Of a stretch of 64,000 nucleotides of DNA, positions 44,497 to 54,555 are shown piece after piece. The stretch lies in contig JAQUPZ010000002.1 of the NCBI GenBank assembly GCA_028716365.1, positions 1 through 64,000 on the forward strand, read 5' to 3'. The notes beneath the pieces were generated by a model that saw only the letters and a program-made list of their open reading frames with translations, made no database searches and had not been told where the DNA came from. This DNA is from Kiritimatiellia bacterium. GTDB taxonomy: Bacteria; Verrucomicrobiota; Kiritimatiellia; UBA8416; YA12-FULL-48-11. The position numbers were made by a program, and so were the translations under genes. Position 1 is the stretch's first letter. Every line of letters begins with the position of its first letter.

Positions 44497-45012
44497 ATGC
44501 AAGAACATGAAGTTGCAAAAACAATCATCGCCGAGGATATTGAAGTTACAGGCTCAATTAAATGCGAAAGCAATATACAGTTTGACGGCAAACTAAATGG
44601 CGATATCAACTGTATCGGTGATGCCATCATCGGGAGTACCGCAAACGTTAAAGGTAATATTTCCGTAAACTGTGCAACGGTACTCGGACAGGTAAACGGA
44701 AATATAATTGCCAAGGACAAGATTGAGCTCAAGACATCGGCCTATGTCAACGGCGATATAAAGTCAAAGCGCCTGACGGTTGAAGATGGCGTTACGTTTG
44801 TTGGAAAATCGGAAGTCAATCCTTCCGGAGTGGGTACATCAAGGGCACATTCGCGTTCCGAAATAGACTCGTCTGCTCACGAGATATCACCTGCCAACGA
44901 GGTGGGATCGGCTCCGGAAGACACCGATGTTAGCGCACTGAAGGAAGAAATCAGGAAGAATGTTAAAGAGGAGGTCAAAAGTAAGTCTACAAGCTTTTTC
45001 GGGAAGAGGTAA
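44497..45012 (+). CDS. Bactofilin (polymer-forming cytoskeletal protein)
   Basis: This 171-residue bactofilin has the central beta-helix domain (about 10-110) with repeats such as GSIKCESNIQFDGKLNGDI and GSTANVKGNISV. Short flexible ends flank it, the C-terminal one charged. Bactofilins form nucleotide-free filaments that scaffold cell-shape, stalk or chromosome-segregation proteins. GGGAGG precedes the ATG. It lies immediately upstream of a zinc-ribbon bactofilin and parB, which suggests a shared cytoskeletal or segregation role. Confidence 0.93.
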   Translation: MQEHEVAKTIIAEDIEVTGSIKCESNIQFDGKLNGDINCIGDAIIGSTANVKGNISVNCATVLGQVNGNIIAKDKIELKTSAYVNGDIKSKRLTVEDGVTFVGKSEVNPSGVGTSRAHSRSEIDSSAHEISPANEVGSAPEDTDVSALKEEIRKNVKEEVKSKSTSFFGKR

Positions 45013-45058
45013 ATTCTGAACAGTTTTTTTTGAAAAATAAACTCCGGAGAGATGAACA

Positions 45059-45823
45059 ATGGAGGACTACGACGAGCGCCCCATTGTGATTGACGGATTC
45101 AGTTCCGTACAGGCAATCCGCAGGGCTCAGAAACGGACTGAATCCAGACATTCAAAAAAATCAGCCGAAATACCGGATCAACAAACTGAAAATACACATG
45201 CAAAGAAATCCGGCGTCCGGATAGATCATACTGTAATACCTCAAAAACACGAAATTGCCTGCTATGAATGTGATTATATTTTCATGATTTCAGGTCGTAT
45301 TCAGGACACTATATGTCCAAAGTGCCACAAACCATTGCGAATGACGAATCATGTTATCAACAATGAGTGTACGGAATCAGTCAGAACAATTGGAACAATA
45401 GAAGTTAAGGCCGAAGGAGTTCTTAACGGGGCAGAAATCCGCGCAAGAGATATTATTCTTGCAGGAAATGCTGAAAACGGAAGTATTAGGGCAGGACGCA
45501 GACTTGAATTGTGCAAGGGAGCAAGGTTTAATATCAAAAAAACAAGGATGAAAGACCTGATGATCAGAAAAGGCGGGGAATTTGTTATTCCATCCACAAT
45601 TTCATGCAGAAATCTTGAAGTTGAAGGTATTCTTAAGACAAGAATTTTTGCAGATGGCATGGTTACAATAAAACGTGGTGGAATTCTTGATGGAGAACTC
45701 CATACGCCACACCTTGTTGTTGAAGATGGCGGGGGACTTGAAGCTGATGTTGTTATTGGTATTGGTAAAGGGCGATCAGCCGCAAACAACACTGAACCTG
45801 AAATTGTCGTAAATAACCAGTGA
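45059..45823 (+). CDS. Bactofilin-like protein with zinc ribbon
   Basis: This 254-residue protein has a basic, disordered N-terminal region, then a zinc ribbon (CYEC ... CPKC, about 15 residues apart, residues 66-87). A bactofilin-type beta-helix follows (about 110-240) with GTIEVKAEGVLNGAEI and VTIKRGGILDGEL repeats. CCGGAGAG lies upstream of the ATG. It differs clearly from the preceding bactofilin, so the pair probably form different or mixed filaments. The zinc finger suggests a protein or nucleic-acid partner. Confidence 0.85.
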   Translation: MEDYDERPIVIDGFSSVQAIRRAQKRTESRHSKKSAEIPDQQTENTHAKKSGVRIDHTVIPQKHEIACYECDYIFMISGRIQDTICPKCHKPLRMTNHVINNECTESVRTIGTIEVKAEGVLNGAEIRARDIILAGNAENGSIRAGRRLELCKGARFNIKKTRMKDLMIRKGGEFVIPSTISCRNLEVEGILKTRIFADGMVTIKRGGILDGELHTPHLVVEDGGGLEADVVIGIGKGRSAANNTEPEIVVNNQ

Positions 45824-45832
45824 GGTAAGAAG

Positions 45833-46750
45833 ATGTCAATAAAGCATGGACTCGGGAGAGGACTGGGCGCTCTTATTAATGATGGAACTGTTCCTGCTGG
45901 AGGTACACCGCCGATAGGAACAGTATCAAAAAAAGCAACCACTGGCGTCCTGAAAATTCCAATCAGAAAAATCCGTAAAAACCCCAATCAGCCACGCCGT
46001 ACATTTCCAGAAGAAACAATGGCTGATTTAACGGAATCCATCAAGAATCGCGGAGTACTTCAGCCGCTTCTTGTCAGAACTGCGGGTGACGGGTATGAAC
46101 TTATTGCCGGCGAACGCAGACTCAGGGCTTCGGCAGCGGCCGGCCTCGCAGAAGTACCCGCAATCATCATGGAAGCGACTGACAACGACTCGCTCGAAAT
46201 CGCACTTATTGAGAATCTCCAACGCGAAAATCTCAATATCCTGGAGGAAGCCGAAAGTTACGAAGTTCTTGCCAACAAATTCAATCTTACCCAGGAACAG
46301 GTAGCTGTAAGGGTCGGGAAGGCTCGCGCCACGGTTACAAACATCATGCGCATCATGTCCCTGCCGGTAGAAACAAAACAGCTCATTGCATCCGATCAAT
46401 TGTCTGCCGGTCACGCAAAACTTCTTGCTGGACTCGAAATCAAGCAGGAACAGATTCTTTTTGCACAAAGAGCCGTAAAAGAAAATCTGTCTGTTCGAAA
46501 CCTTGAAAAACTTATACAGAAAGCACGTCGGGCACCACGAAAACCTCGAGCCACAAAAGACGACATTCCCTCAACTCACATTTCACACCTTTCGGATAAA
46601 TTGCATCGGCATTTCGGAACAAGCGTACGCATCGTTCCCTGTAAAACGCTGGCTAACGGCAAAAAAGTCCGCGGCACCCTTGAACTTGACTTCTACTCTA
46701 CTGACGACCTGAACAGGATTCTTGATCTGATTGGTATAACCATTGAATAG
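45833..46750 (+). CDS. parB: ParB-family chromosome partition protein
   Basis: This 305-residue ParB/Spo0J-like protein begins with the hallmark GLGRGLGALIN. The N-terminal CTP-binding domain carries IRKNPNQPRRTF and the GERR motif in ELIAGERRLRASAAAG. A helix-turn-helix domain follows (LTQEQVAVRVGKARATVTN), and a C-terminal dimer domain. It is ten bases behind the zinc-ribbon bactofilin. No parA gene or clear parS site is visible in the window. Confidence 0.94.
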   Translation: MSIKHGLGRGLGALINDGTVPAGGTPPIGTVSKKATTGVLKIPIRKIRKNPNQPRRTFPEETMADLTESIKNRGVLQPLLVRTAGDGYELIAGERRLRASAAAGLAEVPAIIMEATDNDSLEIALIENLQRENLNILEEAESYEVLANKFNLTQEQVAVRVGKARATVTNIMRIMSLPVETKQLIASDQLSAGHAKLLAGLEIKQEQILFAQRAVKENLSVRNLEKLIQKARRAPRKPRATKDDIPSTHISHLSDKLHRHFGTSVRIVPCKTLANGKKVRGTLELDFYSTDDLNRILDLIGITIE

Positions 46751-46765
46751 CCTGTATTGTACCAG

Positions 46766-47836
46766 ATGACATGTTGTGTAAAATGTCCAAATAACCAATC
46801 AGGCAGCACACAATTACGTTTTTCTATTGTTTTTACCATGATCGCCATGACAACCATGGTGTTTTGTCTCTTTGTAATATTTCCGAAAGAAAGTGCCAGT
46901 GTTTTCGTCAGATCGTTCTCGCTGTTTAAAATACGCCCGGCTGTCAAACCTGCAAGCAATATGCCACTGCTGGATCCTCTTGTCCTGGATGGAAAACGGG
47001 CCCTGGAGGAAACTTCGAAATTCCTGGCTGTAGGCCCGCGCTGTTCGGGCACTGATGGCGCCGAACGTGCTGCAAATTACCTTGCCAATCGTTTGAAAGA
47101 AATAGGCATAGATCCAATCATTGATGAATTCAAGGACATTACGCCGGAAGGTGAAAAGACATTCAGAAATGTCATGGGAGAATTACAGGGCTCGAAAGAA
47201 GCTATTATTATACTTGTTTCACATTATGATACCAAATCTGGTATTTCACCGGAATTTGCCGGCGCAAATGATTCCGGATCAAGCACAGGACTCCTGCTGG
47301 AACTTGCCAGAGTAATGAAAAACAGTAAACCTGGAGGATCAACAATATTATTTGCTTTCCTCGATGGTGAGGAATGTATCAAGGAATACGGCTCTCATGA
47401 CGGCTTACACGGCAGTAAGCACCTTGTGAAAACTCTCGTCCGTAATATGCGTGTACACAAGATTATTGCTGTCTTCGTAATTGACATGGTGGGCGACAAA
47501 AATCTGAACATAGGGATTCCTCGTAACAGTTCCCCTCCTCTGACTTCTATTGTTTTCAATTCTGCAACGGAAGAAAATGTACGTCTCAACTTCTCCCTTG
47601 CAGACGGCAACATACTGGACGACCATGTTCCTTTCCTGCAGGCGGGAATGCGCGCAATAGACATTATTGATTTCGATTACGGATCAGAACCAGGCAAGAA
47701 TGATTACTGGCATACCGCGCAAGATACCTTTGACAAACTCAGCGCCGAAAGTCTGCAAATTGTTGGTCGCGTTGTTCTCCGGGCCCTGAATACACTCAGA
47801 GACATTGATCCAACGACGGAATTTAAAACCCCTTGA
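46766..47836 (+). CDS. M28 peptidase / glutaminyl-cyclase-like metallohydrolase
   Basis: This protein has about 356 residues with one N-terminal membrane span (about 23-45). The M28 domain carries zinc ligands in SHYDTKSG, ANDSGSSTG, FLDGEECIKEYG and DMVGDKN, and in the terminal NDYWHTAQDTFDKLS. The pattern is closer to glutaminyl-peptide cyclotransferase-like M28 proteins than to aminopeptidases. The start is uncertain: ATG 46766 is the first, ATG 46838 would begin inside the span. It follows parB by 15 bases and faces a secreted protein on the other strand. Confidence 0.85.
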   Translation: MTCCVKCPNNQSGSTQLRFSIVFTMIAMTTMVFCLFVIFPKESASVFVRSFSLFKIRPAVKPASNMPLLDPLVLDGKRALEETSKFLAVGPRCSGTDGAERAANYLANRLKEIGIDPIIDEFKDITPEGEKTFRNVMGELQGSKEAIIILVSHYDTKSGISPEFAGANDSGSSTGLLLELARVMKNSKPGGSTILFAFLDGEECIKEYGSHDGLHGSKHLVKTLVRNMRVHKIIAVFVIDMVGDKNLNIGIPRNSSPPLTSIVFNSATEENVRLNFSLADGNILDDHVPFLQAGMRAIDIIDFDYGSEPGKNDYWHTAQDTFDKLSAESLQIVGRVVLRALNTLRDIDPTTEFKTP

Positions 47837-47875
47837 CTGAACAATCACAGTCGCAACCATTTCCAGGACAATATC

Positions 47876-48559
47876 TCACTGTATCTTAATTAGCATTCCG
47901 CGCCGGAAACGGAAAGTAATCATAAAGTTGTCGATACCATATTCGTCACGTGAAGACGATCCTGCAACATCATCGCCATACCATCGAAACCATATCGAAT
48001 GCCCGGAACTCAGTGGTTGCGGTAACATCAGGCAACATGAACGTAATGATCGTTGCCACACGGCATCCACATCACGTGCCAAAGGGGAAACAAAGGTTAA
48101 TTCATTTACCCTCGAAAATGACACGCCATCAAAGCTCATTTCCAAATCAAGACTGGACGATCTGTCTGCATTATTAAGGCAAACTACTTCATACGAAATA
48201 TAACACTCTTTCACCGCGGATTCTGTAGCATTTGATACTACGACCATAAAAAAGCCCGGTGTAAATTCTTCAGTTATAGGCTGATAACCCAATGCATAAT
48301 CACCGCTGTTTAACATCCACGCATAACAACCACCGGCAGTGACACCGCCCGAATGGACCCCATTAAAATCATTGGTCACGTTTAGTATTGTTGAACCATT
48401 AACAGAAACAGCCCAACCAACAGGTAAAGAATCCAGTGTGCCGCGAAATTCGTTGAAGTTTTCCAGAAACGTGACATTAACATGTGTCACCACAAGCTCG
48501 GCTCCATAAAGATACATGCTAAATAAAGTAAAAAATAAGATAACGAGAAAAGACTTCAC
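47876..48559 (-). CDS. Secreted beta-rich protein of unknown function
   Basis: This 227-residue protein starts with a signal peptide (FLVILFFTLFSMYLYG). The mature part has many aromatic and glycine residues, an N-terminal segment with FNEFRGTLDSLPVGW and a later FRWYGDDVAGSSSRDEYGIDNF motif. Such extracellular modules are common in Verrucomicrobia- and Lentisphaerae-type genomes, often carried by larger PEP-CTERM or surface proteins; here it is short and free-standing. No enzyme function can be assigned. Confidence 0.65.
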   Translation of the reverse strand: MKSFLVILFFTLFSMYLYGAELVVTHVNVTFLENFNEFRGTLDSLPVGWAVSVNGSTILNVTNDFNGVHSGGVTAGGCYAWMLNSGDYALGYQPITEEFTPGFFMVVVSNATESAVKECYISYEVVCLNNADRSSSLDLEMSFDGVSFSRVNELTFVSPLARDVDAVWQRSLRSCCLMLPQPLSSGHSIWFRWYGDDVAGSSSRDEYGIDNFMITFRFRRGMLIKIQ

Positions 48560-48806
48560 TCTCTGATTTCTCCGATTACAAGGCTGGGATAATAACGAAA
48601 TTATTTTAATTCCGGTATCAGGGTAACACCCTGATTTTTACAAAGGAAATCCCCCTACATTTACTGTCAGGCTTTTCCCTACAAAACTGTCGGCTATCAC
48701 AATGCGAAACAGAAGGTGACAAATCTCCATGTCGACATTCCGTAAAATGATTGTTCTGGAATTTTATATTGTTTGACGGTGACTATAACCGTATAGTAAT
48801 CGCGAA

Positions 48807-48983
48807 ATGCGTTACCTTATAATGATCGCGACATGTCTCGTGGTCGTGGGCGCCATGGCAATTATACTCGCATGGTTTCTCCGGCAACTGAGAAAGATCG
48901 AAGCGCACCGATGGGGTAAAGTCCCGGTAACAACGAAAGCGATAAATGACAAAAAGACAAAACAACAGGAGAAAAGCAAGTAG
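48807..48983 (+). CDS. Possible 58-residue single-span membrane protein
   Basis: An ATG frame of 58 codons starts with MRYLIMIATCLVVVGAMAII, giving one strong membrane span. It ends in a basic tail with KVPVTTKAINDKK and QQEKSK. It lies in a gap of about 515 bases between the secreted protein and nadE, with no other convincing coding content. No good ribosome site is visible upstream. The hydrophobic-then-charged shape is typical of small bacterial membrane proteins. Expression is unproven. Confidence 0.4.
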   Translation: MRYLIMIATCLVVVGAMAIILAWFLRQLRKIEAHRWGKVPVTTKAINDKKTKQQEKSK

Positions 48984-49075
48984 CATAAATCCTATATCAA
49001 ATATCAGAAGTAAATATTTAAGCTATCCTGAATGATATACATTAAGGGTCTTTATTTTAACCCATTTCAAAGAAA

Positions 49076-50962
49076 ATGAAAAATAAAACCATACGGACAC
49101 TTTTAGTTCAGATGGAAATATTCCCGGGACGTCCCAGGATAAACATAGCATCCATGCTCCATTCAATCGAGAATGCGCGAACTGACGGGGTTGAACTGGT
49201 TGTTTTTCCTGAAATGGCCATCCCAGGTTATCTGATTGGTGACGAATGGGAGCACGAGTCCTTTTTACGGGAATGCGAAGAATGTGGTTCTGAAATCTGT
49301 TTAGCATCCAAAGGAATTATTGTTGTTTTCGGAAACGTAGGGCTGGATTGGAAAAAACGTAATGAAGATGGGCGTGTAAGAAAATATAATGCTCTTTTTG
49401 TTGCCGAAAACGGTAAGTTCGTATCTCCCGAAAAGGGCCCTTATAAATTCGTAATAAAAACCCTTTTACCGAATTACAGGGAATTCGACGATAGTCGTCA
49501 TTTTTTCGATCTTCGTAAACTGGCATTAGAAAAGAACACCTCTGTGGAAAAACTAATATCGCCTGTCAAGACAAGCAAACTGACATTGGGTTGTGCTCTT
49601 TGCGAAGATGCGTGGGACATCGACTACAGCCTTTCTCCCTTAAATGTTCTTGCCAGGAAGAAAATCGACCTGTTCCTGAACATCAGTTGTTCTCCGTTTA
49701 CTGTGCACAAGAATCTTAAAAGGAATCGCATATTTTCCACAAAAGCCGGCCAATTGAAAAAACCTATTGTTTACGTAAACAATGTTGGCATCCAGAATAA
49801 CGGTAAAACTGTATTCACATTTGATGGCTCATCGTGCATATACGATACCCACGGAAACCAGATTATTTGCAGCCCTTCATTCGAGGAAGAAGACCTCACC
49901 TTTGATGTCCCCCTCACTGGCAAACCATTTGGAGATCAGGTTCAATTAAAGGAAGATGGCATTGCAGAGATTTACAGGGCCATAGATTATGGGACTCGCA
50001 AATTCATGGAATTGTGCGGAATTAAAAGAGTCACTGTTGGAATTTCAGGCGGTATTGACTCTGCCGTTGTGGCTTCCATATACAGAAACATACTCCATTC
50101 AAAGGATCTTCTGCTTGTCAATATGCCGGGAAAATACAATTCACAGACAACCCGTACCCTCGCCAAGGAACTGGCCGACAATCTGCAGTGCTGTTATGCA
50201 GAGGTTCCGATTGAGGAAAGTGTCAAACTTACTACGTCGCAGATAAACGGAATTACAGTCAGAAATATTTCGGGAAAATTCAGTGAGACGCTCGGGGTTG
50301 GTCCGCTTATGCGGGAAAACATTCAGGCCAGGGATAGATCTTCCCGCATTCTTGCCGCGATTTCAGCAGCATTCGGAGGGGTTTTTACATGTAATGCCAA
50401 TAAATCCGAAGCAACAGTTGGATATACCACACTTTATGGCGATCTATGCGGTTATCTCGCCAACATAGCTGACCTTTGGAAAACCGAAGTTTATCAGTTG
50501 GCGGAATATATGAATAAAGACATTTTCCACGCACAAATAATTCCAAAAGGATCTTTCAGTATCACCCCTTCCGCAGAGCTCAGCGACGCTCAAAACGTGG
50601 ATGAAGGCAAAGGCGATCCGCTCATTTACCCGTACCATGACCTTTTGTTCAAAAGCTGGGTTGAATCGTGGAACCGGACAACGCCAGAAGAAATTATTTC
50701 ATGGTACATGGAAGGTAAACTTGAAACTAACCTCGGATACAAGGGTAAAATCTCAGACATCTTCAAGGATAAAAAAACATTTGTGGCCGATCTTGAACGC
50801 TGGTGGAATCAGTATCAGGGAATGGGACTGGTCAAGCGGATACAAGCCCCACCGGTCCTTGCCGTCAAAAAAAGGGCCTTTGGCTTTGATCACCGCGAAT
50901 CCCAGATGGGTTCCCGCTATACGGCTAAATATGAAAAAATGAAAAAGTTATTATTCAGCTGA
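49076..50962 (+). CDS. nadE: Glutamine-dependent NAD+ synthetase
   Basis: This 628-residue enzyme has two domains. An N-terminal glutaminase of the nitrilase family (about 1-290) has ELVVFPEMAIPGYL and the catalytic cysteine in GCALCEDAWD. A C-terminal synthetase follows with the ATP loop GISGGIDSAVVAS and KSEATVGY. It converts nicotinate adenine dinucleotide to NAD+ with ammonia drawn from glutamine. The C-terminus overlaps the convergent selD by eight bases. No other NAD gene is nearby. Confidence 0.95.
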   Translation: MKNKTIRTLLVQMEIFPGRPRINIASMLHSIENARTDGVELVVFPEMAIPGYLIGDEWEHESFLRECEECGSEICLASKGIIVVFGNVGLDWKKRNEDGRVRKYNALFVAENGKFVSPEKGPYKFVIKTLLPNYREFDDSRHFFDLRKLALEKNTSVEKLISPVKTSKLTLGCALCEDAWDIDYSLSPLNVLARKKIDLFLNISCSPFTVHKNLKRNRIFSTKAGQLKKPIVYVNNVGIQNNGKTVFTFDGSSCIYDTHGNQIICSPSFEEEDLTFDVPLTGKPFGDQVQLKEDGIAEIYRAIDYGTRKFMELCGIKRVTVGISGGIDSAVVASIYRNILHSKDLLLVNMPGKYNSQTTRTLAKELADNLQCCYAEVPIEESVKLTTSQINGITVRNISGKFSETLGVGPLMRENIQARDRSSRILAAISAAFGGVFTCNANKSEATVGYTTLYGDLCGYLANIADLWKTEVYQLAEYMNKDIFHAQIIPKGSFSITPSAELSDAQNVDEGKGDPLIYPYHDLLFKSWVESWNRTTPEEIISWYMEGKLETNLGYKGKISDIFKDKKTFVADLERWWNQYQGMGLVKRIQAPPVLAVKKRAFGFDHRESQMGSRYTAKYEKMKKLLFS

Positions 50963-52523
50963 ACAGTTCCTTTTTCAATTCATTCCACAACATCATTGCA
51001 CGACAACCGGAGAAGGCAACTGCCAGAGTTGCAGACTCCTCAATTTCATCTTTGCCTATACCCATTTCAAGCGCTTTTTTGATATGGGTCCTTGAACAGG
51101 GAACACAATGAACAGCAAGTCCGAGCGCGATCGCAATAAGTTCCTTCGTGACAATATCAATCGAACCTGGTGCCATCGCCTTACCAACAAAATCCTGAAA
51201 CGCCTCCATCGCTTTGTCCGGTGTACTTGAACCATGCGTGCAACATTCGCCGCTATTCATTTTCCCTTTAACACTCATTTTCTTCTCCTTTGTAATTCCG
51301 GAATAAATCACTTTTTCTCCCTTACCATCAGTCAGAACGTTTATTCTACCCTCCGACTTCTCAATTACACTTCCAACTATTGCTGCACATAACACTCCAG
51401 CTTTCTGCATTTCATCTACAGCTTCTTCAACTTTATCGCAAGGCAGGGCAATAAGTAACCCTCCAGACGTCTGGGCATCAAAAAGAACTGCTTTCATTTC
51501 ATCAGTTATAGTTTCGTCAAAATCCACTCTTCGGGCACTATAATCTGCGTTACGTTCATTTGCGCCAGAAAATATACCCTTTCGCGCGCAGTCCAATACC
51601 CCTGGAAATAGCGGAATACGATTGAACCATAACTCAACCGTTACCCTGCTTTCAGACACAAGCTGCGATAAATGCCCAAGGAAACCAAATCCAGTCACAT
51701 CTGTACAAGCCTTGGCCCCATACTTGACCATGATTTCAGCCGCCACACGATTCAATGTGGTCATGGATTTAATCATCGCATCAACTCCACCCTCAGGCGC
51801 CCTGCCTATCCGATTTGCCAAAGAAAGTATACCCGTTCCAAGGGGCTTGGTCAGCAAAAGCACATCATTCGGTTCTGCACCGGCATTTGTCACAATTTTC
51901 TTATTATTTATAAGACCCGTAACTGCAAATCCGAATTTTACTTCCTCATCATTAATACTGTGTCCACCAAGAAGTATCGTTCCGGCCTCCTTCAAGACAT
52001 CCATACCGCCACGGATTATGTCGGTCATCCCGGAATGAGGAAGCTTTTCTATGGGAAAACCTATAATTGAAAGAGCGGTTATCGGCTTGCCTCCCATCGC
52101 ATAAATATCGCTCAACGAGTTACAGGCGGCAATTTTCCCGAAGAGATAAGGATCATCCACGCCGGGAGTAAATACATCCACGGTCTGGACAATAGTAACA
52201 TCTTCGGTAAGCTGGAAAACACCTGCATCATCCGCAGTAGCCATCCCAACCAACAATCGAGCATCCTCAACCATAGGAAGATCCTTCAGTACTTCATGAA
52301 GGTCTTTCTGCCCGATTTTACTCGCACATCCGGCACTGCGCACATACTCCATAAGTTTGATTTTATTGCCGGACGTCTCAACAGAAACACGTTCGCCTGC
52401 ACATGTACAAACGTTCTTCTCCTTGAAAAGCGGGCAAGGACAGGGTTTGCGCGGATCACACACACAGTGCCCCAGCTTAATGGATCGGGCCATTACTCTT
52501 TTCCGTTTTTCCTTTGCATCCAT
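50955..52523 (-). CDS. selD: Selenophosphate synthetase with Cys-rich N-terminal and AhpD-like C-terminal domains
   Basis: This 522-residue fusion carries selenide,water dikinase in its centre. Residues 1-45 are a Cys-rich module (C20, C22, C28, C30, C39, C41, pattern CxC...CxC...CxC). The SelD core (about 55-405) has the active-site pair C66 and K69 in AGCASKIG, a Cys-type and not a Sec-type enzyme, plus DDAGVFQL and DVTGFGFLGH. A linker with CC leads to a carboxymuconolactone decarboxylase/AhpD-like domain (about 430-522) with redox motif C473-V-P-C476 and H480. The gene ends the selA-selB-selD operon. GGGAGAAG precedes the ATG. Normal SelD is about 345 residues, so the ends are additions. 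Confidence 0.9.
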   Translation of the reverse strand: MDAKEKRKRVMARSIKLGHCVCDPRKPCPCPLFKEKNVCTCAGERVSVETSGNKIKLMEYVRSAGCASKIGQKDLHEVLKDLPMVEDARLLVGMATADDAGVFQLTEDVTIVQTVDVFTPGVDDPYLFGKIAACNSLSDIYAMGGKPITALSIIGFPIEKLPHSGMTDIIRGGMDVLKEAGTILLGGHSINDEEVKFGFAVTGLINNKKIVTNAGAEPNDVLLLTKPLGTGILSLANRIGRAPEGGVDAMIKSMTTLNRVAAEIMVKYGAKACTDVTGFGFLGHLSQLVSESRVTVELWFNRIPLFPGVLDCARKGIFSGANERNADYSARRVDFDETITDEMKAVLFDAQTSGGLLIALPCDKVEEAVDEMQKAGVLCAAIVGSVIEKSEGRINVLTDGKGEKVIYSGITKEKKMSVKGKMNSGECCTHGSSTPDKAMEAFQDFVGKAMAPGSIDIVTKELIAIALGLAVHCVPCSRTHIKKALEMGIGKDEIEESATLAVAFSGCRAMMLWNELKKELFS

Positions 52524-52556
52524 TCAACTTCTCCCAAAAAAACATTATTTTGCAGC

Positions 52557-54524
52557 TTACCTCTTTTGTGTTTCCTTCAAATATCTCACATTCCCCACTC
52601 TTCTGGTCATCCCCTTGGAATCCCAATATTCAAGCAACGGTATCGAATATTTCCGCGTTGTGCCCAGGACGTCCTTGAATACTCCTGATTCTATCGATCC
52701 ATTTTTGACGATGTACTCAACCAGCTTTTGTCGTGATTCCTCGACACAATCACGACACAGAACAACCTTGTCGGAAATTACCACCAAGTCACCTGTCTGT
52801 ACAAGGAAGTCAATAACCGGTTGAATAACCTGCATCGGCGTTCCCGTGGTTAATGGTAATTCATCAATACGCGGCGATGCAAATTTTGTTTTTTTATAAA
52901 TATTTATAATTTTCTCTGCCAGCGTCGTCTGGTCAGGTGACAATCGCGGTGCATGCTCCGGAATCTGGTAGCCGCGTTCTGTCAGTTTAACTTTCCCATC
53001 TTTCAACAGACTATCCAGCGCCTTTTCAACCATATCATGATCGGTTTTCAATCCCTTGAACAAATCCTTTTTCTCAAAGCCTATACTCATGGGATGTTCG
53101 CCATGCAGGCGGTTCAATATATCCATTACCTCATTTTTAACATCTGCAATAAAATCCGTATGAATATAACGATCACCGGAAAATTCCAGTACAACATTCT
53201 TTTGGCACAGGTTCTTTAAATGATTTTTCGTCGATTCCAGATTAACAAGCGCGAGTTTGGACAATTCGGAAATATGCGTTGGCTTTGGACCGGCATTTTT
53301 CAAAACATACGTCAGGGCCGAGACAGGATCTTTAAAAGCATCTTCACGTTCCGAACATGTTTCTTTCCAGTCATCACTTTTTGAACGGCGCAACCGTTTC
53401 TTTTCCGGTTCAAGAATGTATCCACCGCCGAGCGTACAGGCGGGGCTCAACATTCGTACCACAAAGAAATCACCAGGCGTAGCAACAACTGGATCATTTA
53501 GTTGAAGCTGAACATATGTCTCAGTGCCGGGTCTGAACGACTCCAATTCCGGTAATACAAGGTGTCCCGTAACATCCGCAGTACCGACATGAAACCGGAT
53601 GGCAGTACGGGGTTTAAGTGGTTTATCCAGTCCGGCAATCAGATGGAATTTGGCATTCAGGAACTTTGCCGGTTTGAAATACCCAGGAGATGCCAGTACG
53701 GCACCGCGTACCGTTTCAGAAACTTCCATGTCTGCCATATTCAGCGCAACACACTCGCCCGCCCGCCCCTGTTCAGCAGTCTGACCATAAACCTGTAAAC
53801 TACGTACCTTTCCGTTTTTCCCCACGGGCAACAACTCAAGAATTTCCCCGACCTTGACCGAACCGGATCTCGGAATGCCTGAAATAATCGTTCCCCTGCC
53901 CTTGAGTACAAATGATCTTTCAATATGCATAAGGAAAGGGCCATCGGAACGATGTTCTGCCGTCTTATCCACCGTGGCTACAAAAGCATCATAAAAAGCC
54001 TCAAAGCCGGCCCCCGTTTTGGGCGAAATCGGCACAATGGGGCATCCTTCAAGGAAACTGCCTGCCATCAGATTTTTGACTGCCTGCGCGACTTCCTCCA
54101 CACGCTCGGGCGGAACTATATCAATCTTGGTAATTGCTATCATTCCAGACTTTATTCCAAGAAGACGAACAATATGAAAATGTTCAATTGTCTGCGGCAT
54201 GATGCCATCATCAGCGGCCACGACAAGTAACACTGCATCTATGCCGCTTGCCCCGGCAACCATGTTATGAATAAACCGTTCATGGCCTGGAACATCCACA
54301 ATCCCCACTCGGCGATTGTTCGGCAGAGTACATGTGGCAAATCCAAGATCAATGGTCATACCACGCGCCTTTTCCTCGGGCAAAGTATCGCAATCACATC
54401 CGGTAAGCAATTTGACCAATGCTGTCTTTCCATGATCAATATGACCCGCAGTACCGACAGTGAGAGTAATAGTCTGTTGGGGTTGTCCGGCTGCTGTTTG
54501 AGAATTAGAACAGGTACTTGCCAT
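52557..54524 (-). CDS. selB: Selenocysteine-specific elongation factor SelB
   Basis: This 655-residue translation factor has an EF-Tu-like GTPase with [17 protein letters not shown] (P-loop), [12 protein letters not shown] (switch II) and TKID, then beta-barrel domains. C-terminal winged-helix repeats ending with [17 protein letters not shown] bind the SECIS hairpin. It delivers Sec-tRNA to UGA codons next to SECIS elements. The length is normal. It lies 33 bases before selD and 31 bases after selA, on the same strand. Confidence 0.95.
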   Translation of the reverse strand: MASTCSNSQTAAGQPQQTITLTVGTAGHIDHGKTALVKLLTGCDCDTLPEEKARGMTIDLGFATCTLPNNRRVGIVDVPGHERFIHNMVAGASGIDAVLLVVAADDGIMPQTIEHFHIVRLLGIKSGMIAITKIDIVPPERVEEVAQAVKNLMAGSFLEGCPIVPISPKTGAGFEAFYDAFVATVDKTAEHRSDGPFLMHIERSFVLKGRGTIISGIPRSGSVKVGEILELLPVGKNGKVRSLQVYGQTAEQGRAGECVALNMADMEVSETVRGAVLASPGYFKPAKFLNAKFHLIAGLDKPLKPRTAIRFHVGTADVTGHLVLPELESFRPGTETYVQLQLNDPVVATPGDFFVVRMLSPACTLGGGYILEPEKKRLRRSKSDDWKETCSEREDAFKDPVSALTYVLKNAGPKPTHISELSKLALVNLESTKNHLKNLCQKNVVLEFSGDRYIHTDFIADVKNEVMDILNRLHGEHPMSIGFEKKDLFKGLKTDHDMVEKALDSLLKDGKVKLTERGYQIPEHAPRLSPDQTTLAEKIINIYKKTKFASPRIDELPLTTGTPMQVIQPVIDFLVQTGDLVVISDKVVLCRDCVEESRQKLVEYIVKNGSIESGVFKDVLGTTRKYSIPLLEYWDSKGMTRRVGNVRYLKETQKR

Positions 54525-54555
54525 GGATATATAATCAACTTATAGGTTATCGAGA

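Noticed and set aside
45833..46750. parS site near parB
   Set aside because: No sequence close to TGTTTCACGTGAAACA was found by eye in this region.
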